64,000 bases of DNA from Colwellia echini (GCF_002843355.2 NZ_PJAI02000007.1:1-64000), one strand, 5' to 3'. Shown: positions 28,599 through 38,997, counted from the stretch's first letter. Program-made: numbers and translations. The notes: generated by a model from the letters alone, not told the origin.

Positions 28599-31358
28599 CT
28601 AGAAAGTGTAGTTCAAACCTAATGAGTAGTTAGCACCAAACGATTGATAAGAGGTGATTTGTCTCATATCTGTTGCTTCAGCTTGAACGGTATTTTCATT
28701 AGTAAGGTTTTGACCTTGTAATGAAATAATTAAACCGTCTAATGAATCAAAACCAGACTCAGCAAAGTCATAACTAATTTGTGCATCCCAAAGTTCAGCA
28801 CCGGCATCATCTGTTGCTTGTAAAGCAAGACTACTACCACGTGTTTCAGTTAAGAATTCACTACGCTTAGTACCAGCAATACGGAACTCGAAACCATGCA
28901 TTTCATAGTAAGCTGTTAATGAATAACTTTCTTCAGAAAGTCCTGGAACTCGCGATCCATCGCTTAGTTTTCCGTCTAAGAAAGTAGCGCTCATTACCAC
29001 ACCAAAACCGTCTAATGCATCAGTCATTACACGAAGTGGTACACTGGCTTGAAATTCATAACCGCGTACAAAACCTTCAAAACCATCTGTAGTTGTACTA
29101 ACTAAACCTTGTAATGTCGCTGGGGCATCACCGTTAGAGTCTTGATGAATCTCAGGGATATATACTTCACTAAAGTCAGTTAGTGCATCTGACGTTCTGT
29201 GCCAGTTAGTTAAATCTTTATAGAAGAATGCAGCACTAAAAAAGCCATCGTCAGTAAAGTAGTTTTCATAAGAAATATCAAACTGATTAGATGCTAAAGA
29301 CGCTAACTCAGGGTTACCCGCGCTGCCAGTCCAAGGACCATTGTCTGGGTTAGCACTTTGAATTTGATTATCATTATAAGCAAAAGTAGCACGAGAGTTT
29401 GGACGTAGATCATCCATACGTGGGCGACTTTGTACTTTAGCTAAAGCGGTACGGATAAATTGATCTTCTGCTACTTCAAAGTTCAAGTTAAGCATTGGTA
29501 ACCAATCTGAGTATGATGCGCCGCCACTTGTAGCGGTAGACACTACATAAGCATTTTCATCTTCAACCGTTGAAAAGCCGGTTGAACCTTGAGTTACATC
29601 AACATATTGTACGCCAAGGTTACCTGACATATAAATGCCCCAAAACTCTGCCGCTAAATTAATTTTTGCATACACATTTAACGTTTCTTCGTTAATGGTA
29701 TAAGTGTCACCTAAGCGGTCAGTTTGTACTAAAGAAGCTTCTGTTGCTGTGTAGTAACCACTGCGGTATAAATCTAAACTGTCATAAGCAAGTACACCAT
29801 TAATACCGATAAAGCCTAAGTCAGCAATACCTAATACATTAGGAATTGCTGCATCACCAGGGTATTCAGGTGAAGTTAGGTAATCACCTTCGTTAACTTT
29901 ATCTTTGCTACGCTCAGAATAGTTAACCCCCATGTTGATACCACTGATAATGCCATAATCAACTACACCATCAATATCGATACGAATGCTGTCTAAATTT
30001 TCAGTAAACTCAGGGCGGTTAACAAAACCATCTTGTGCATCACTACCAATAACTGGAGCTCCCCACGATTGTGGACCTGCAAGTCTCATTAAGCTTTCAT
30101 CAGTAAAATCAACACCAGGTAGTGTTGGGTGAGCGCTGTACATAGCTCCTGATGAAGTCATTTCCCATGAGCGAGCCGTTGATGTACGACCATCAGTACC
30201 AGCACGGCCAACACCCGAATAGCTTTCTAAGTCGGTAAGTGATTTGTCTACGTCACCCACTGATACATCAAGCATTGCTGTCCAATCGCTATTTATTTCA
30301 TAAGCTACATTTAGGCCGAAGGTTGTTAATTCAGACTCTTGTGATCTGGCGTCATTACGTACTACAGAATAAAAACCATCCCAGTAACCAGAAGTCACTA
30401 AATCGTCTTCAATTGACGTTGCTTCATAGTTTACGCCACCCCATACTGGGCCACCTTCTTCGAGACCTCGACGGACATCATTTTCTTCAAAATCGATATA
30501 TAAGGCGTCAAATTTAACGGTAAGTTGGTCGGTTGGTTGGTATTCAATAACGGTTGCGATTGAGTTACGTTCCATTAAAGCTGAACGAACAAATGAGTCA
30601 TGGCCGCCTAAAATTTTATCGCCATCAGGTGTGTCAGCGTAGCCCCAGCCACGGAAGTTTTCTTCTTGACGAGGCGTTTCTTGGCTAGAAACAACAAAGT
30701 TGATACCTAAGGTATCGTCAAAAAATTGGTCAATATAGTTAAAAGATAGACGATGACCATTGTTATCGTAATCAGGGTTAGCAGACTCTTTTTCATTTTG
30801 CTCGTAAACCGCGTTAACAGTCATTGACGCTTGTGAATTTAACGGGCTTGCTGTTTGTAAATCAATAGTACCTGCAATACCTTGATTCATCAGACCTGCT
30901 TCAGCTGTTTTGTATATTAGAATGTTAGCAACTATTTCGGTTGGATATAAATCAAACTCTACCCCACGGTTATCGCCCATACCAAGTAGTTCACGACCAT
31001 TTAATAAGGTACCAATGTAGTTTTCATTAAATCCACGTATTGATAGACCACTTGTTCTACCGTTACGACGTTCACCGGTTACACCAGGAAGACGCGCTAA
31101 AGATTCAGCAACACTGGTATCTGGTAATTTACCTATATCAACTGCCGAAAGTACTTCTACAATAGATTCTGAACTCATTTTAATGGCTTGCGCTCTTTGT
31201 AAACTGCCACGAATACCTGAAACCTCAATGGTTTCAATTTCTTTTTCGGTTTGAGTATCAGGTGTAAAGTCTTCTGCTGCGATGCTTTGCGAACTTAATG
31301 CCATTAAACCGCTTGAAAAAATCGCTAATGTTAATTTACTTGGTTTGAAATTTATCAT
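28599..31358 (-). CDS. TonB-dependent receptor, probable maltodextrin importer
   Basis: Outer-membrane active transporter of 919 aa. It has a signal peptide (about 1-27), a TonB-box-like ETIEVSG and a plug domain with VAESLARLPGVTGERRNGRT and SIRGFNENYIGTLLNGR. A 22-strand barrel follows, ending in phenylalanine (SLGLNYTF). The sequence follows the Xanthomonas/Caulobacter sugar-receptor subfamily (TonB-Xanth-Caul type), of which Caulobacter MalA imports maltodextrins. AGGGGAT lies 6 nt before the ATG. It is divergent from the first pullulanase gene across a gap with two locus operators, so co-regulation with starch breakdown is strongly suggested. Confidence 0.92.
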   Translation of the reverse strand: MINFKPSKLTLAIFSSGLMALSSQSIAAEDFTPDTQTEKEIETIEVSGIRGSLQRAQAIKMSSESIVEVLSAVDIGKLPDTSVAESLARLPGVTGERRNGRTSGLSIRGFNENYIGTLLNGRELLGMGDNRGVEFDLYPTEIVANILIYKTAEAGLMNQGIAGTIDLQTASPLNSQASMTVNAVYEQNEKESANPDYDNNGHRLSFNYIDQFFDDTLGINFVVSSQETPRQEENFRGWGYADTPDGDKILGGHDSFVRSALMERNSIATVIEYQPTDQLTVKFDALYIDFEENDVRRGLEEGGPVWGGVNYEATSIEDDLVTSGYWDGFYSVVRNDARSQESELTTFGLNVAYEINSDWTAMLDVSVGDVDKSLTDLESYSGVGRAGTDGRTSTARSWEMTSSGAMYSAHPTLPGVDFTDESLMRLAGPQSWGAPVIGSDAQDGFVNRPEFTENLDSIRIDIDGVVDYGIISGINMGVNYSERSKDKVNEGDYLTSPEYPGDAAIPNVLGIADLGFIGINGVLAYDSLDLYRSGYYTATEASLVQTDRLGDTYTINEETLNVYAKINLAAEFWGIYMSGNLGVQYVDVTQGSTGFSTVEDENAYVVSTATSGGASYSDWLPMLNLNFEVAEDQFIRTALAKVQSRPRMDDLRPNSRATFAYNDNQIQSANPDNGPWTGSAGNPELASLASNQFDISYENYFTDDGFFSAAFFYKDLTNWHRTSDALTDFSEVYIPEIHQDSNGDAPATLQGLVSTTTDGFEGFVRGYEFQASVPLRVMTDALDGFGVVMSATFLDGKLSDGSRVPGLSEESYSLTAYYEMHGFEFRIAGTKRSEFLTETRGSSLALQATDDAGAELWDAQISYDFAESGFDSLDGLIISLQGQNLTNENTVQAEATDMRQITSYQSFGANYSLGLNYTF

Positions 31359-31432
31359 TGTGTATCCCCTAGCTATCCTTGAGTACTGAATTAGTTAATC
31401 AAGTAACTTCCGGTTAGCTTAATTTTTATAGT

Positions 31433-31447
31433 CAACAACGGTTGTTG
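31433..31447. promoter_or_regulatory. 7-1-7 palindrome upstream of the TonB receptor
   Basis: CAACAACGGTTGTTG is perfectly symmetric about a single base, 75 bp upstream of the receptor start and distinct from the ATACGTAT sites. It is a candidate binding site for a second regulator. No second copy was noticed in the window. Confidence 0.35.
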
Positions 31448-31586
31448 TCTTTTTATATTATTTGTATGTGCTGTATTGAAGATTGTTCAATCTGATATTT
31501 TCTTAGATATTTTGTAGTCGTCTATTTTTACGAACACCTTGGAACAACTTCAATATAAAGGACTAAACATAGCTTTGAATAGGATC

Positions 31587-31600
31587 TGCATACGTATTCA
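31587..31600. promoter_or_regulatory. predicted operator, receptor/pullulanase divergent region
   Basis: TGCATACGTATTCA, a copy of the alpha-glucan operator. The 31359-31711 gap carries two such sites and no gene. Confidence 0.75.
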
Positions 31601-31617
31601 GAGGGGGGCAGTACTAT

Positions 31618-31631
31618 TGAATACGTATGCA
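31618..31631. promoter_or_regulatory. predicted operator, receptor/pullulanase divergent region, second copy
   Basis: TGAATACGTATGCA, exactly 31 bp from the previous site. This is the same spacing as operators 2 and 3 in the GH31/GH13 region. Confidence 0.78.
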
Positions 31632-31711
31632 GTAGCTGTTTTAAAAATCAACAACTGATTAAGTTAATAGGGAAACTAAAAACAATACTAAAAAACAATG
31701 AGGATATAGTT

Positions 31712-34700
31712 TTGAATATACCAAATAACTTTAAAAAAATAGTACTGGTAACGCTTATCTCGGGAAGTGTTATTTCCTGTGGGGGAGATAAGGATAATAC
31801 TGATACGCCACCGGCAGTAATAGTTGAGACGCTACCAGATCCAGTTGTTACGGCAGCAGACGACCAACTATTAATTTTTTATAACCGACCAGACAGTGAA
31901 TACGATGGTTGGGCATTGCATTTATGGAATAATGAAGCGTGTAATGCTTATGCTGATTTTGGGGCTGACGAAGGCACTGCTTGGGATGCAGGACAAGTGC
32001 AAACTGGAATTGATCCCAACTATGGCGCTTATTGGGTTCTTAACTTAAGTGAAGATCATAATGAATGTGCTAATGCCATATTACATAATGGAGACGATAA
32101 AGATATTAGTAGCGGTGATTTAAGGTTTGACTTAACTGGCGATCGTACCTTTTGGACCCTGTCTGGATTTAGCGAATTAAATGAAACTGCGCTGCTTTAT
32201 CCAACTGGGGCTTTTATTAAGAATACTGCAGCACACTGGGTTTCACCTACCACCGTTTTTTGGCAGCAAGATGATGCCGTGAAAGTACGTGTTTATAGTG
32301 CCGATGTTGACGACTTAGGTTATAACCCAGATACAGGTATTGCTGGCGATAATTACATTGAATTTATTGCGCAAAGTGAAAACCCAGCAGTTGAACTAGG
32401 TATGCCGCGTTATAGTGATTTAACTACGTTCACTACAACAACAGCTGATGCTGATAAAGTTAAAGCTATGCTTAAGGGCAAGTTACTAGCCATTTCTTAT
32501 GATGCTGATAATGAGTTAGTCGGTGCAACTTATGTACAAACACCACGTGTTATTGATGCTTTATATACGCAAGGTGAAGCAGATGCTAACGAAGCTTCGC
32601 TTGGCTTAACTTATAATAGTAATGATATTACTGCTAGTGTTTGGGCGCCGACGGCAAAAGACGTAAAATTAAACATTTATAACAGCGCTAAAGAGCTGCA
32701 ATCTACAGAGCCTATGGTGCTTGATAATGACACTGGTATTTGGTCATTTACGACGCCGATTACTAACGATCGTATGTTCTACCGTTATGAACTTTCGGTA
32801 TACCATCAGCAAAACCTAGTGTTTGAAACATTAGAAACAACAGATCCTTACTCGGTATCTTTATCAACTAATGGTGAGTATTCACAATTTGTTAATTTAG
32901 CGGATGCCGATCTTAAACCTGCAGGCTGGGAAGATCATGTTATTCCAGTGATTGCTGATCCTGAAGATGCGGTTATTTATGAAGGTCATATTCGAGACTT
33001 TAGTATTCTAGATAGCAGCACAACGGAAGCAAACCGCGGCAAATATTTAGCCTTTGCTGAGCAAGATTCAGCACCGGTTATGCATTTAAAGTCATTAGCT
33101 GCTGCAGGTTTAACACATTTTCAAATGTTACCTTCTAACGACATAGCAAGTATCGATGAAGATGAGTCTACACGTGTAAATATTACGGATACAGTTGCTG
33201 ATTTATGTGCTGAAGATAAAGCGCCAGGTGCTGCAGTATGTGGTGTTGAAGATCCTGCAAGTACACTATTAGAAGTATTTGCAAGCTACGACGCTGATTC
33301 AAAAGACGCACAAGCGTTAACGCAATCATTACGTGGCTTAGATAGCTTTAACTGGGGTTACGATCCTAAGCATTTCACTACGCCTGATGGTAGTTATTCA
33401 TCAAATGCTGATGGCGTAGCTAGAATTATCGAAATGCGTACTATGAACCAAGCGTTACATGGTATCGGGCTACGCGTTGTGCTTGATGTAGTATATAACC
33501 ATACTAGCGCTTCTGGTTTAACGGGCAATTCAGTACTTGATAAAGTTGTACCTGGGTATTATCACAGACGCGATTTAATAAGCGGCAATGTTATACAAGA
33601 TACTTGTTGTCAAGATACCGCACCAGAGCATGTAATGATGGATAAGCTTATGCAAGATTCATTATTAGTATGGACTAAAGAATATAAGTTTGACGGTTTC
33701 CGTTTTGACATCATGAGTAATAACTCTGTTGACTCTATTCTTGCGGCGCGCACTGCAGTGCAAGCGATTGACAGCGATAATTATTTTTATGGTGAAGGTT
33801 GGACGCGTAACGATCACGGCTACGCCCAAGCGCAACAAAATAATATGGCAGGTACTTCAGTTGGTACATTTAACGACAGACCACGCGATACTATTCGTGG
33901 CGCTTCATTATTTGGCAGCGAAAATAAGTTTGCAGATCAAGATGTTATTCGTTTAGGTCTAGCTGGTACTTTAGAAAATTACCAACTACAAGCACAGAAC
34001 GGTCGTACTGCATCAGGTAAAAACTTTGCTCAATCGTCTTATGCTAAAGACCCTGCAGACATCATTAACTATGTATCAAAGCATGATAATGAAACTTTAT
34101 GGGATCAATTACAGTACGGTTTACCAACCGATATGATGTTAAGCGATCGAGTACGTGCACAAAATATTGCGGCAACTATTCCATTAATGAGCCAAGGTAT
34201 TCCATTCTTCCAATTCGGTGGTGATTTCATTCGTTCTAAATCAATGGACAGAAACACTTACGATGCCGGCGATTGGTATAACAAAGTTGATTTTACTAAG
34301 ATGACCAGTAACTGGAATAAAGGTTTACCGTTAGCTGAAGACAACGAAGCTAAATGGACTGATATGCGTAAACTTGTTGCTAACAGTGAAATTCAAGTTC
34401 AACAAAATGATATTGAATTAGCTAGCGATGTGTTTGCAGAGTTTTTAGCGATTCGTCATAGCTCTAAGTTATTCAAATTAACCACAGCGCAAGATGTTTA
34501 CGACCGAGTAGGGTTCCATAATACTGGTCGTGATCAATCGCAAGGCTTAATTGTAATGAGCCTTGATGACGGCACAGGTTTAACTGATTTAGACCCAGAA
34601 AATGATGCCATTATGGTTATTATTAACGGTTCAAGCGCTGAACAATCTCATAGTATCGCTGAAGCCTCTGGCTTTGAGTTGCATAGCGTGCAACAAAACT

Positions 34701-35608
34701 CTGTTGATAGCACAGTACAAATGGCAAGCTTTACTGAAGATGGTGGTACCTTTACGGTTCCTGCATTAACTACTGCGGTATTTGTTAAACCACAAGGTGC
34801 GAGTCAAGGTTATGGTTTACCTGCAGGCTTATTACGTGATTTACCAGATGTTGCACCATATGGCGATTCAGCTGTTTACATGCGCGGTAGCATGAATGAT
34901 TGGAGTGCGGATGATGATTATTTGTTTAGCTATGTTGAAGATGGCGTTTATACACTTGAAGTTGAATTAATTGCAGGACAGCAAACATTCAAATTTGCTG
35001 ATTCTAGCTGGAATAATGTGGATTTAGGTTTTGGTAATGTAAGTTTTACCGCTGATTCTGTTGTCGTAGCTGACGATGGCGGTAATATGAGTTTTGCGGT
35101 AGAAAGTGATGGATTATATACCATTAAATTAGATGCTAACTCTGAAACACCAGCCGTTACTATTACCAGTATTGCACCTACTTTTAGTTGTGATGCGTTA
35201 GCTGATTCAACGGATCCAATTCCATACTCAATTGCAGGTGGTGGTCAACTTTATGTTAAAGGCGATCATTCTGGGTGGGGCGCTCAAGAAGCTTATCGCT
35301 TACATTATAAAGGTGATAACGTTTATCAAGCGGTAGCCGATTTTGATGGCACACTAAACTTCAAACTTGCTTCAGACGATGCAGATTGGGATACTCAAGT
35401 ATGGGCTCAAGCAGAAGGTAGTGCGGCAATTAATACTGAAACACTCGCTGTTGGCGTTAGTTACTCGGTGTCGAATGACTCTGCGGGTCAAGATAACAAC
35501 AAAACTACTTTAGCTGCTGGCAAATATAGCTTTTTGTTAACCCTTAACGAAGCTAACCCAGCTGTAGGCTCTGATATTGGTACATTAATTATTCAAGAGT
35601 GTGAGTAA
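31712..35608 (+). CDS. surface lipoprotein pullulanase with C-terminal starch-binding modules
   Basis: Debranching enzyme (alpha-1,6-glucosidase, GH13 pullulanase) of 1298 aa. It has a lipoprotein signal with lipidated C23 (GSVISC). A PUD/CBM41-like carbohydrate-binding domain follows (DQLLIFYNRPDSEYDGWALH, about 47-150), then a mixed domain and a CBM48-like domain (ASVWAPTAKDVKLNIYNS). The catalytic barrel has FNWGYDPKHF, VVLDVVYNHTSAS, DGFRFDIMSNN (nucleophile), YFYGEGW (acid/base) and YVSKHDNETLW. Two C-terminal beta-sandwich modules (VYMRGSMNDWSADDD and LYVKGDHSGWGAQEAY) resemble starch-binding SusE/X25 units. The start is TTG with GAGGA 7 nt upstream. It is divergent from the receptor gene. 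Confidence 0.93.
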   Translation: MNIPNNFKKIVLVTLISGSVISCGGDKDNTDTPPAVIVETLPDPVVTAADDQLLIFYNRPDSEYDGWALHLWNNEACNAYADFGADEGTAWDAGQVQTGIDPNYGAYWVLNLSEDHNECANAILHNGDDKDISSGDLRFDLTGDRTFWTLSGFSELNETALLYPTGAFIKNTAAHWVSPTTVFWQQDDAVKVRVYSADVDDLGYNPDTGIAGDNYIEFIAQSENPAVELGMPRYSDLTTFTTTTADADKVKAMLKGKLLAISYDADNELVGATYVQTPRVIDALYTQGEADANEASLGLTYNSNDITASVWAPTAKDVKLNIYNSAKELQSTEPMVLDNDTGIWSFTTPITNDRMFYRYELSVYHQQNLVFETLETTDPYSVSLSTNGEYSQFVNLADADLKPAGWEDHVIPVIADPEDAVIYEGHIRDFSILDSSTTEANRGKYLAFAEQDSAPVMHLKSLAAAGLTHFQMLPSNDIASIDEDESTRVNITDTVADLCAEDKAPGAAVCGVEDPASTLLEVFASYDADSKDAQALTQSLRGLDSFNWGYDPKHFTTPDGSYSSNADGVARIIEMRTMNQALHGIGLRVVLDVVYNHTSASGLTGNSVLDKVVPGYYHRRDLISGNVIQDTCCQDTAPEHVMMDKLMQDSLLVWTKEYKFDGFRFDIMSNNSVDSILAARTAVQAIDSDNYFYGEGWTRNDHGYAQAQQNNMAGTSVGTFNDRPRDTIRGASLFGSENKFADQDVIRLGLAGTLENYQLQAQNGRTASGKNFAQSSYAKDPADIINYVSKHDNETLWDQLQYGLPTDMMLSDRVRAQNIAATIPLMSQGIPFFQFGGDFIRSKSMDRNTYDAGDWYNKVDFTKMTSNWNKGLPLAEDNEAKWTDMRKLVANSEIQVQQNDIELASDVFAEFLAIRHSSKLFKLTTAQDVYDRVGFHNTGRDQSQGLIVMSLDDGTGLTDLDPENDAIMVIINGSSAEQSHSIAEASGFELHSVQQNSVDSTVQMASFTEDGGTFTVPALTTAVFVKPQGASQGYGLPAGLLRDLPDVAPYGDSAVYMRGSMNDWSADDDYLFSYVEDGVYTLEVELIAGQQTFKFADSSWNNVDLGFGNVSFTADSVVVADDGGNMSFAVESDGLYTIKLDANSETPAVTITSIAPTFSCDALADSTDPIPYSIAGGGQLYVKGDHSGWGAQEAYRLHYKGDNVYQAVADFDGTLNFKLASDDADWDTQVWAQAEGSAAINTETLAVGVSYSVSNDSAGQDNNKTTLAAGKYSFLLTLNEANPAVGSDIGTLIIQECE

Positions 35609-35677
35609 TTATGAGTAATTAATAGTACGGTCTTGGCATAATCGCTTAGCTCTAATTAAAAGAAATTAAGCTAAATT

Positions 35678-35716
35678 AAAAAGCTTGTTGAGTAAAATCA
35701 ACAAGCTTTTTTTATC
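35678..35716 (+). terminator. rho-independent terminator after the first pullulanase
   Basis: AAAAAGCTTGTTGA, loop GTAAAA and TCAACAAGCTTTTT with a continuing T-run form a perfect 14-bp terminator. Confidence 0.93.
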
Positions 35717-35761
35717 AGTATTAGTATTAGTATTTTTAAGTGATTTACAACGACCGCATAT

Positions 35762-35775
35762 TGAATACGTATGTA
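35762..35775. promoter_or_regulatory. predicted operator upstream of the second pullulanase
   Basis: TGAATACGTATGTA, a copy of the alpha-glucan operator about 75 bp before the second pullulanase gene. A separate promoter is implied, since a terminator separates it from the first. Confidence 0.75.
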
Positions 35776-35848
35776 ATAAAGTGAAATTAGTTTTGCTACT
35801 CTCGCAGAGCTAGTAGGGTAGTAGTCATAAAATTTTACGGTGATTATT

Positions 35849-38800
35849 ATGAAAATTATTCCAACTTATTTTGCTAACCTAATTCCTAACTTAAGCCCTA
35901 ATATTGACAAGTCTCGTATGAAAAATTCGATGAGTTTAGCGTTATATACTTCAGTATCAGTTGCTGCGGTATTAATGACAAGTTCGTGTGTCGACCAAAA
36001 AAATACAGCTCAAGTCGAACAGGCGACTAAGCCATTAAGCCAGCAGGTAAGTAAACAAAGCGATACCAATACAGATGCCTCTCAAACTATTACCCAGATT
36101 AGTGCAAGTGAGTTAGCTACTTTACCAAGTGACTCATCAGCTCACTGGATAACAAATGACTTGTTACTTCTACCTAAATCAGATGAAAACTATCACTATC
36201 AATTACTCAGTAAAATTTCAAAAAGCGCTAATGAGTTTAATGCGATTGATATATCACCAGTAAGCCTACCTGAATCATTGACCAAAGAATTTCCACATTT
36301 AGCTGACTTTCAAGCTTATCGTGTGCAATTAACGCCAAAAGAAAGTAAACGTTGGTTAAAGCACCAACTGATGGTTGTTGCCAGTGACTCAGCAACAAAT
36401 AAACAGCTTAAAAAAATTGCTTATGTGCAAACAGGTCCTGTAATTGATGCACTTTATACCCAAGGCGAAAATGATGCGGATGAAGTTGTTGATTTAGGTG
36501 CAACCATAATACATAGCCAAGCAGAAAAAGCAGAAAACACCACGGTTAGTTTTAAATTATGGGCACCAACCGCACAAGCTGTGTCAGTAGTATTATTTGA
36601 TGATGAATTACAGCCTATCGCCGATGGTAAACTTGCCATGATCGAGGATACTAATACCGGTGTATGGCAAGTTATTGCAGATAGCAAAGCAAGCTATGCT
36701 TATTACAAATACCAAGTAGATGTGTATCACCCCGAAACACAACAAGTAGAATCTTTATTAGTTACCGATCCTTATTCTTTGAGCTTATCTGTTAATAGTG
36801 AGTACTCACAGGTTGTTAATTTAAATGACCCAGTAACTCAGCCTGAAAACTGGCTTAAGCAACAAATACCTACCGTAAAAAATGTTGAAGATAATGTTTT
36901 TTATGAAACCCATATTGGTGATTTTAGCGCTATCGATCAGAAGCTGAGTAATCCTGAATTTAAAGGTAAATATAAAGCGTTTAGCGAACAAAAATCTGAT
37001 GGCATACAACATTTAAAAGCACTGCAGGCAGCAGGTTTAAATAACATCCATTTACTACCTACTTTTGATATAGGCACAGTGAATGAAGATGAAACTATGC
37101 GTCTTGATATCAACGACAACCTTGCTAAAGTTTGTGATATTGCCCCTAAAAAAACTATTTGCCAGCAGCCTTATGATGCTGAGCAAACAATCAAATCATT
37201 ATTAATGAGTTACTCAGTTGATGGTGAACAAGCACAATTACTGGTAAGTGAATTACGTGAATTTGACGATTACAATTGGGGCTATGATCCTTTTCATTAT
37301 ACCGTTCCTGAAGGGAGTTATGCGATAGATGCTAAAGGTGTTGCTCGTTTAATTGAATTTAGAGAAATGGTGCAAAGTTTACATAATTTAGGCTTTCGGG
37401 TGATCATGGATGTGGTGTATAACCATACTTACGAAGCGGGATTAGAGCCCAAGTCAGTATTAGATAAAATTGTACCGCATTATTATCATCGATTAGACCC
37501 TATAACTGCCGCTATAGAACAATCAACCTGTTGTGATAATACAGCAACAGAGCGCGTGATGATGGCCAAACTGATGACCGACTCATTAGTGGTTTGGGCA
37601 AGAGATTATAAAATAGATGGTTTTCGTTTTGACTTAATGGGACATCAACCAAAAGACGCAATGCTCGTTGCACGAGAAGCAGTGCGTGAAGTAGACCCTG
37701 ATACCTATTTTTACGGTGAAGGTTGGAACTTTGGTGAAGTGGCGAGTAATAGTCAGTTTATTCAAGCGAGCCAATTAGAGCTTGGTGGCACCGAAATAGG
37801 GACTTTTACTGACAGATTACGTGATGCGGTACGTGGCGGAGGCAACAATACCCGTGACTCGCAAGGTGTTGGCAATGGCTTATTTACATTCCCTAATGAG
37901 AAACAAGCTAATGTAGACAAAGCACAAGTGCAGGCTGAATATGAATTACGCATGGATCAATTACGTATTGGTTTGGCGGGTAACTTAATTAACTTTCCTT
38001 TACGCACGATTACTGAGCAAGCTGATGGAGAAAATGCTGGCGATACTGATGGCGAAGTTGTGGTATTGGGTAAAGATATTCCTTATGGCGATCAGCCAAC
38101 AGGTTACGCTTTAGACCCAGCAGATACCATCAACTATGTTTCAAAACACGACAATCAAACGCTTTGGGATAACAGCCAATACCGCTTAGCGTTTGACGTT
38201 TCAACTGAAGACAGGGTGAGAATGCATACCCAAAGTTTATCTTTCGCTTTATTCGCTCAAGGTATTCCGTTTATTCATATGGGCTCAGAATTCATGCGCT
38301 CTAAATCATACCTTCGTGACAGCTACGACTATGGTGATTGGTTTAACCGTGTTGATTTTTCTAAACAAGATAACTTTTATCAAGTTGGCTTACCACCTGC
38401 AGCAAAAGATGAAGAAAACTGGCCGTTAATTCAACAAGTATTAAAAGGGCATGAAGGACGAGATAAAGTTAATGCCAAACAAATTCAGCAAAGTAGTGAT
38501 GCTTTTATCGATTTGTTAGCAATACGTATGAGTAGCCCATTATTTAGGTTGAGTACCGAGCAAAGTATTATTGATAAAGTAAGCTTTCTAAATGCATCCA
38601 TTGATGCTGGCGTGAATGTTGAAGGCAGCACGGATGTTAATCAGGCCGGCTTAATTGTTATGAAAATTGATGACACCCAAGGCGAAGCGGTTGATCCTAA
38701 TTATCAAAGCTTAATAGTTTTCTTTAATACCAGTGGCGAAACACAAACCTTTAGGTACGATTCAAGTTACGACTCTAGTAACGATTTTGAAGTTAATAGC

Positions 38801-38929
38801 ACTAAGCAGTATCAATTACATCCAATTCAGAAAAATGGCTCTGATGAAGTTGTCAAACAAGCAAAAGTAATCGATAAAGGTTTTAGCATTCCACCTTTAT
38901 CAAGTGTTGTGTTTGTTAAGTTAAAATAA
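35849..38929 (+). CDS. second lipoprotein pullulanase
   Basis: GH13 pullulanase-type debranching enzyme of about 1026 aa, a paralogue of the preceding one but without its C-terminal modules and with a poorly conserved N-terminal domain. The lipoprotein signal is VAAVLMTSSC, preceded by an unusually long N-region. The ATG at 35849 is preferred to the GTG three codons earlier, and an internal ATG (MKNSMSLALY) is a third option. The CBM48-like domain is VSFKLWAPTAQAVSVVLFDD. Catalytic motifs are YNWGYDPFHYT, VIMDVVYNHTYE, DGFRFDLMGHQP, YFYGEGWNFGE and YVSKHDNQTLWD. It ends in a beta domain closing SSVVFVKLK. It probably acts on the outer surface or in the periplasm on branched dextrins. Confidence 0.92.
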   Translation: MKIIPTYFANLIPNLSPNIDKSRMKNSMSLALYTSVSVAAVLMTSSCVDQKNTAQVEQATKPLSQQVSKQSDTNTDASQTITQISASELATLPSDSSAHWITNDLLLLPKSDENYHYQLLSKISKSANEFNAIDISPVSLPESLTKEFPHLADFQAYRVQLTPKESKRWLKHQLMVVASDSATNKQLKKIAYVQTGPVIDALYTQGENDADEVVDLGATIIHSQAEKAENTTVSFKLWAPTAQAVSVVLFDDELQPIADGKLAMIEDTNTGVWQVIADSKASYAYYKYQVDVYHPETQQVESLLVTDPYSLSLSVNSEYSQVVNLNDPVTQPENWLKQQIPTVKNVEDNVFYETHIGDFSAIDQKLSNPEFKGKYKAFSEQKSDGIQHLKALQAAGLNNIHLLPTFDIGTVNEDETMRLDINDNLAKVCDIAPKKTICQQPYDAEQTIKSLLMSYSVDGEQAQLLVSELREFDDYNWGYDPFHYTVPEGSYAIDAKGVARLIEFREMVQSLHNLGFRVIMDVVYNHTYEAGLEPKSVLDKIVPHYYHRLDPITAAIEQSTCCDNTATERVMMAKLMTDSLVVWARDYKIDGFRFDLMGHQPKDAMLVAREAVREVDPDTYFYGEGWNFGEVASNSQFIQASQLELGGTEIGTFTDRLRDAVRGGGNNTRDSQGVGNGLFTFPNEKQANVDKAQVQAEYELRMDQLRIGLAGNLINFPLRTITEQADGENAGDTDGEVVVLGKDIPYGDQPTGYALDPADTINYVSKHDNQTLWDNSQYRLAFDVSTEDRVRMHTQSLSFALFAQGIPFIHMGSEFMRSKSYLRDSYDYGDWFNRVDFSKQDNFYQVGLPPAAKDEENWPLIQQVLKGHEGRDKVNAKQIQQSSDAFIDLLAIRMSSPLFRLSTEQSIIDKVSFLNASIDAGVNVEGSTDVNQAGLIVMKIDDTQGEAVDPNYQSLIVFFNTSGETQTFRYDSSYDSSNDFEVNSTKQYQLHPIQKNGSDEVVKQAKVIDKGFSIPPLSSVVFVKLK

Positions 38930-38960
38930 AAACGCTCATAAATAAAAGTACTCATAAATA

Positions 38961-38997
38961 AAAGCTCGGTAACAGATATTGTTACCGAGCTTTATGT
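38961..38997 (+). terminator. terminator after the second pullulanase
   Basis: AAAGCTCGGTAACA, loop GATAT and TGTTACCGAGCTTT form a perfect 14-bp stem. The trailing TTTATGTTTG is only moderately T-rich. Confidence 0.8.
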
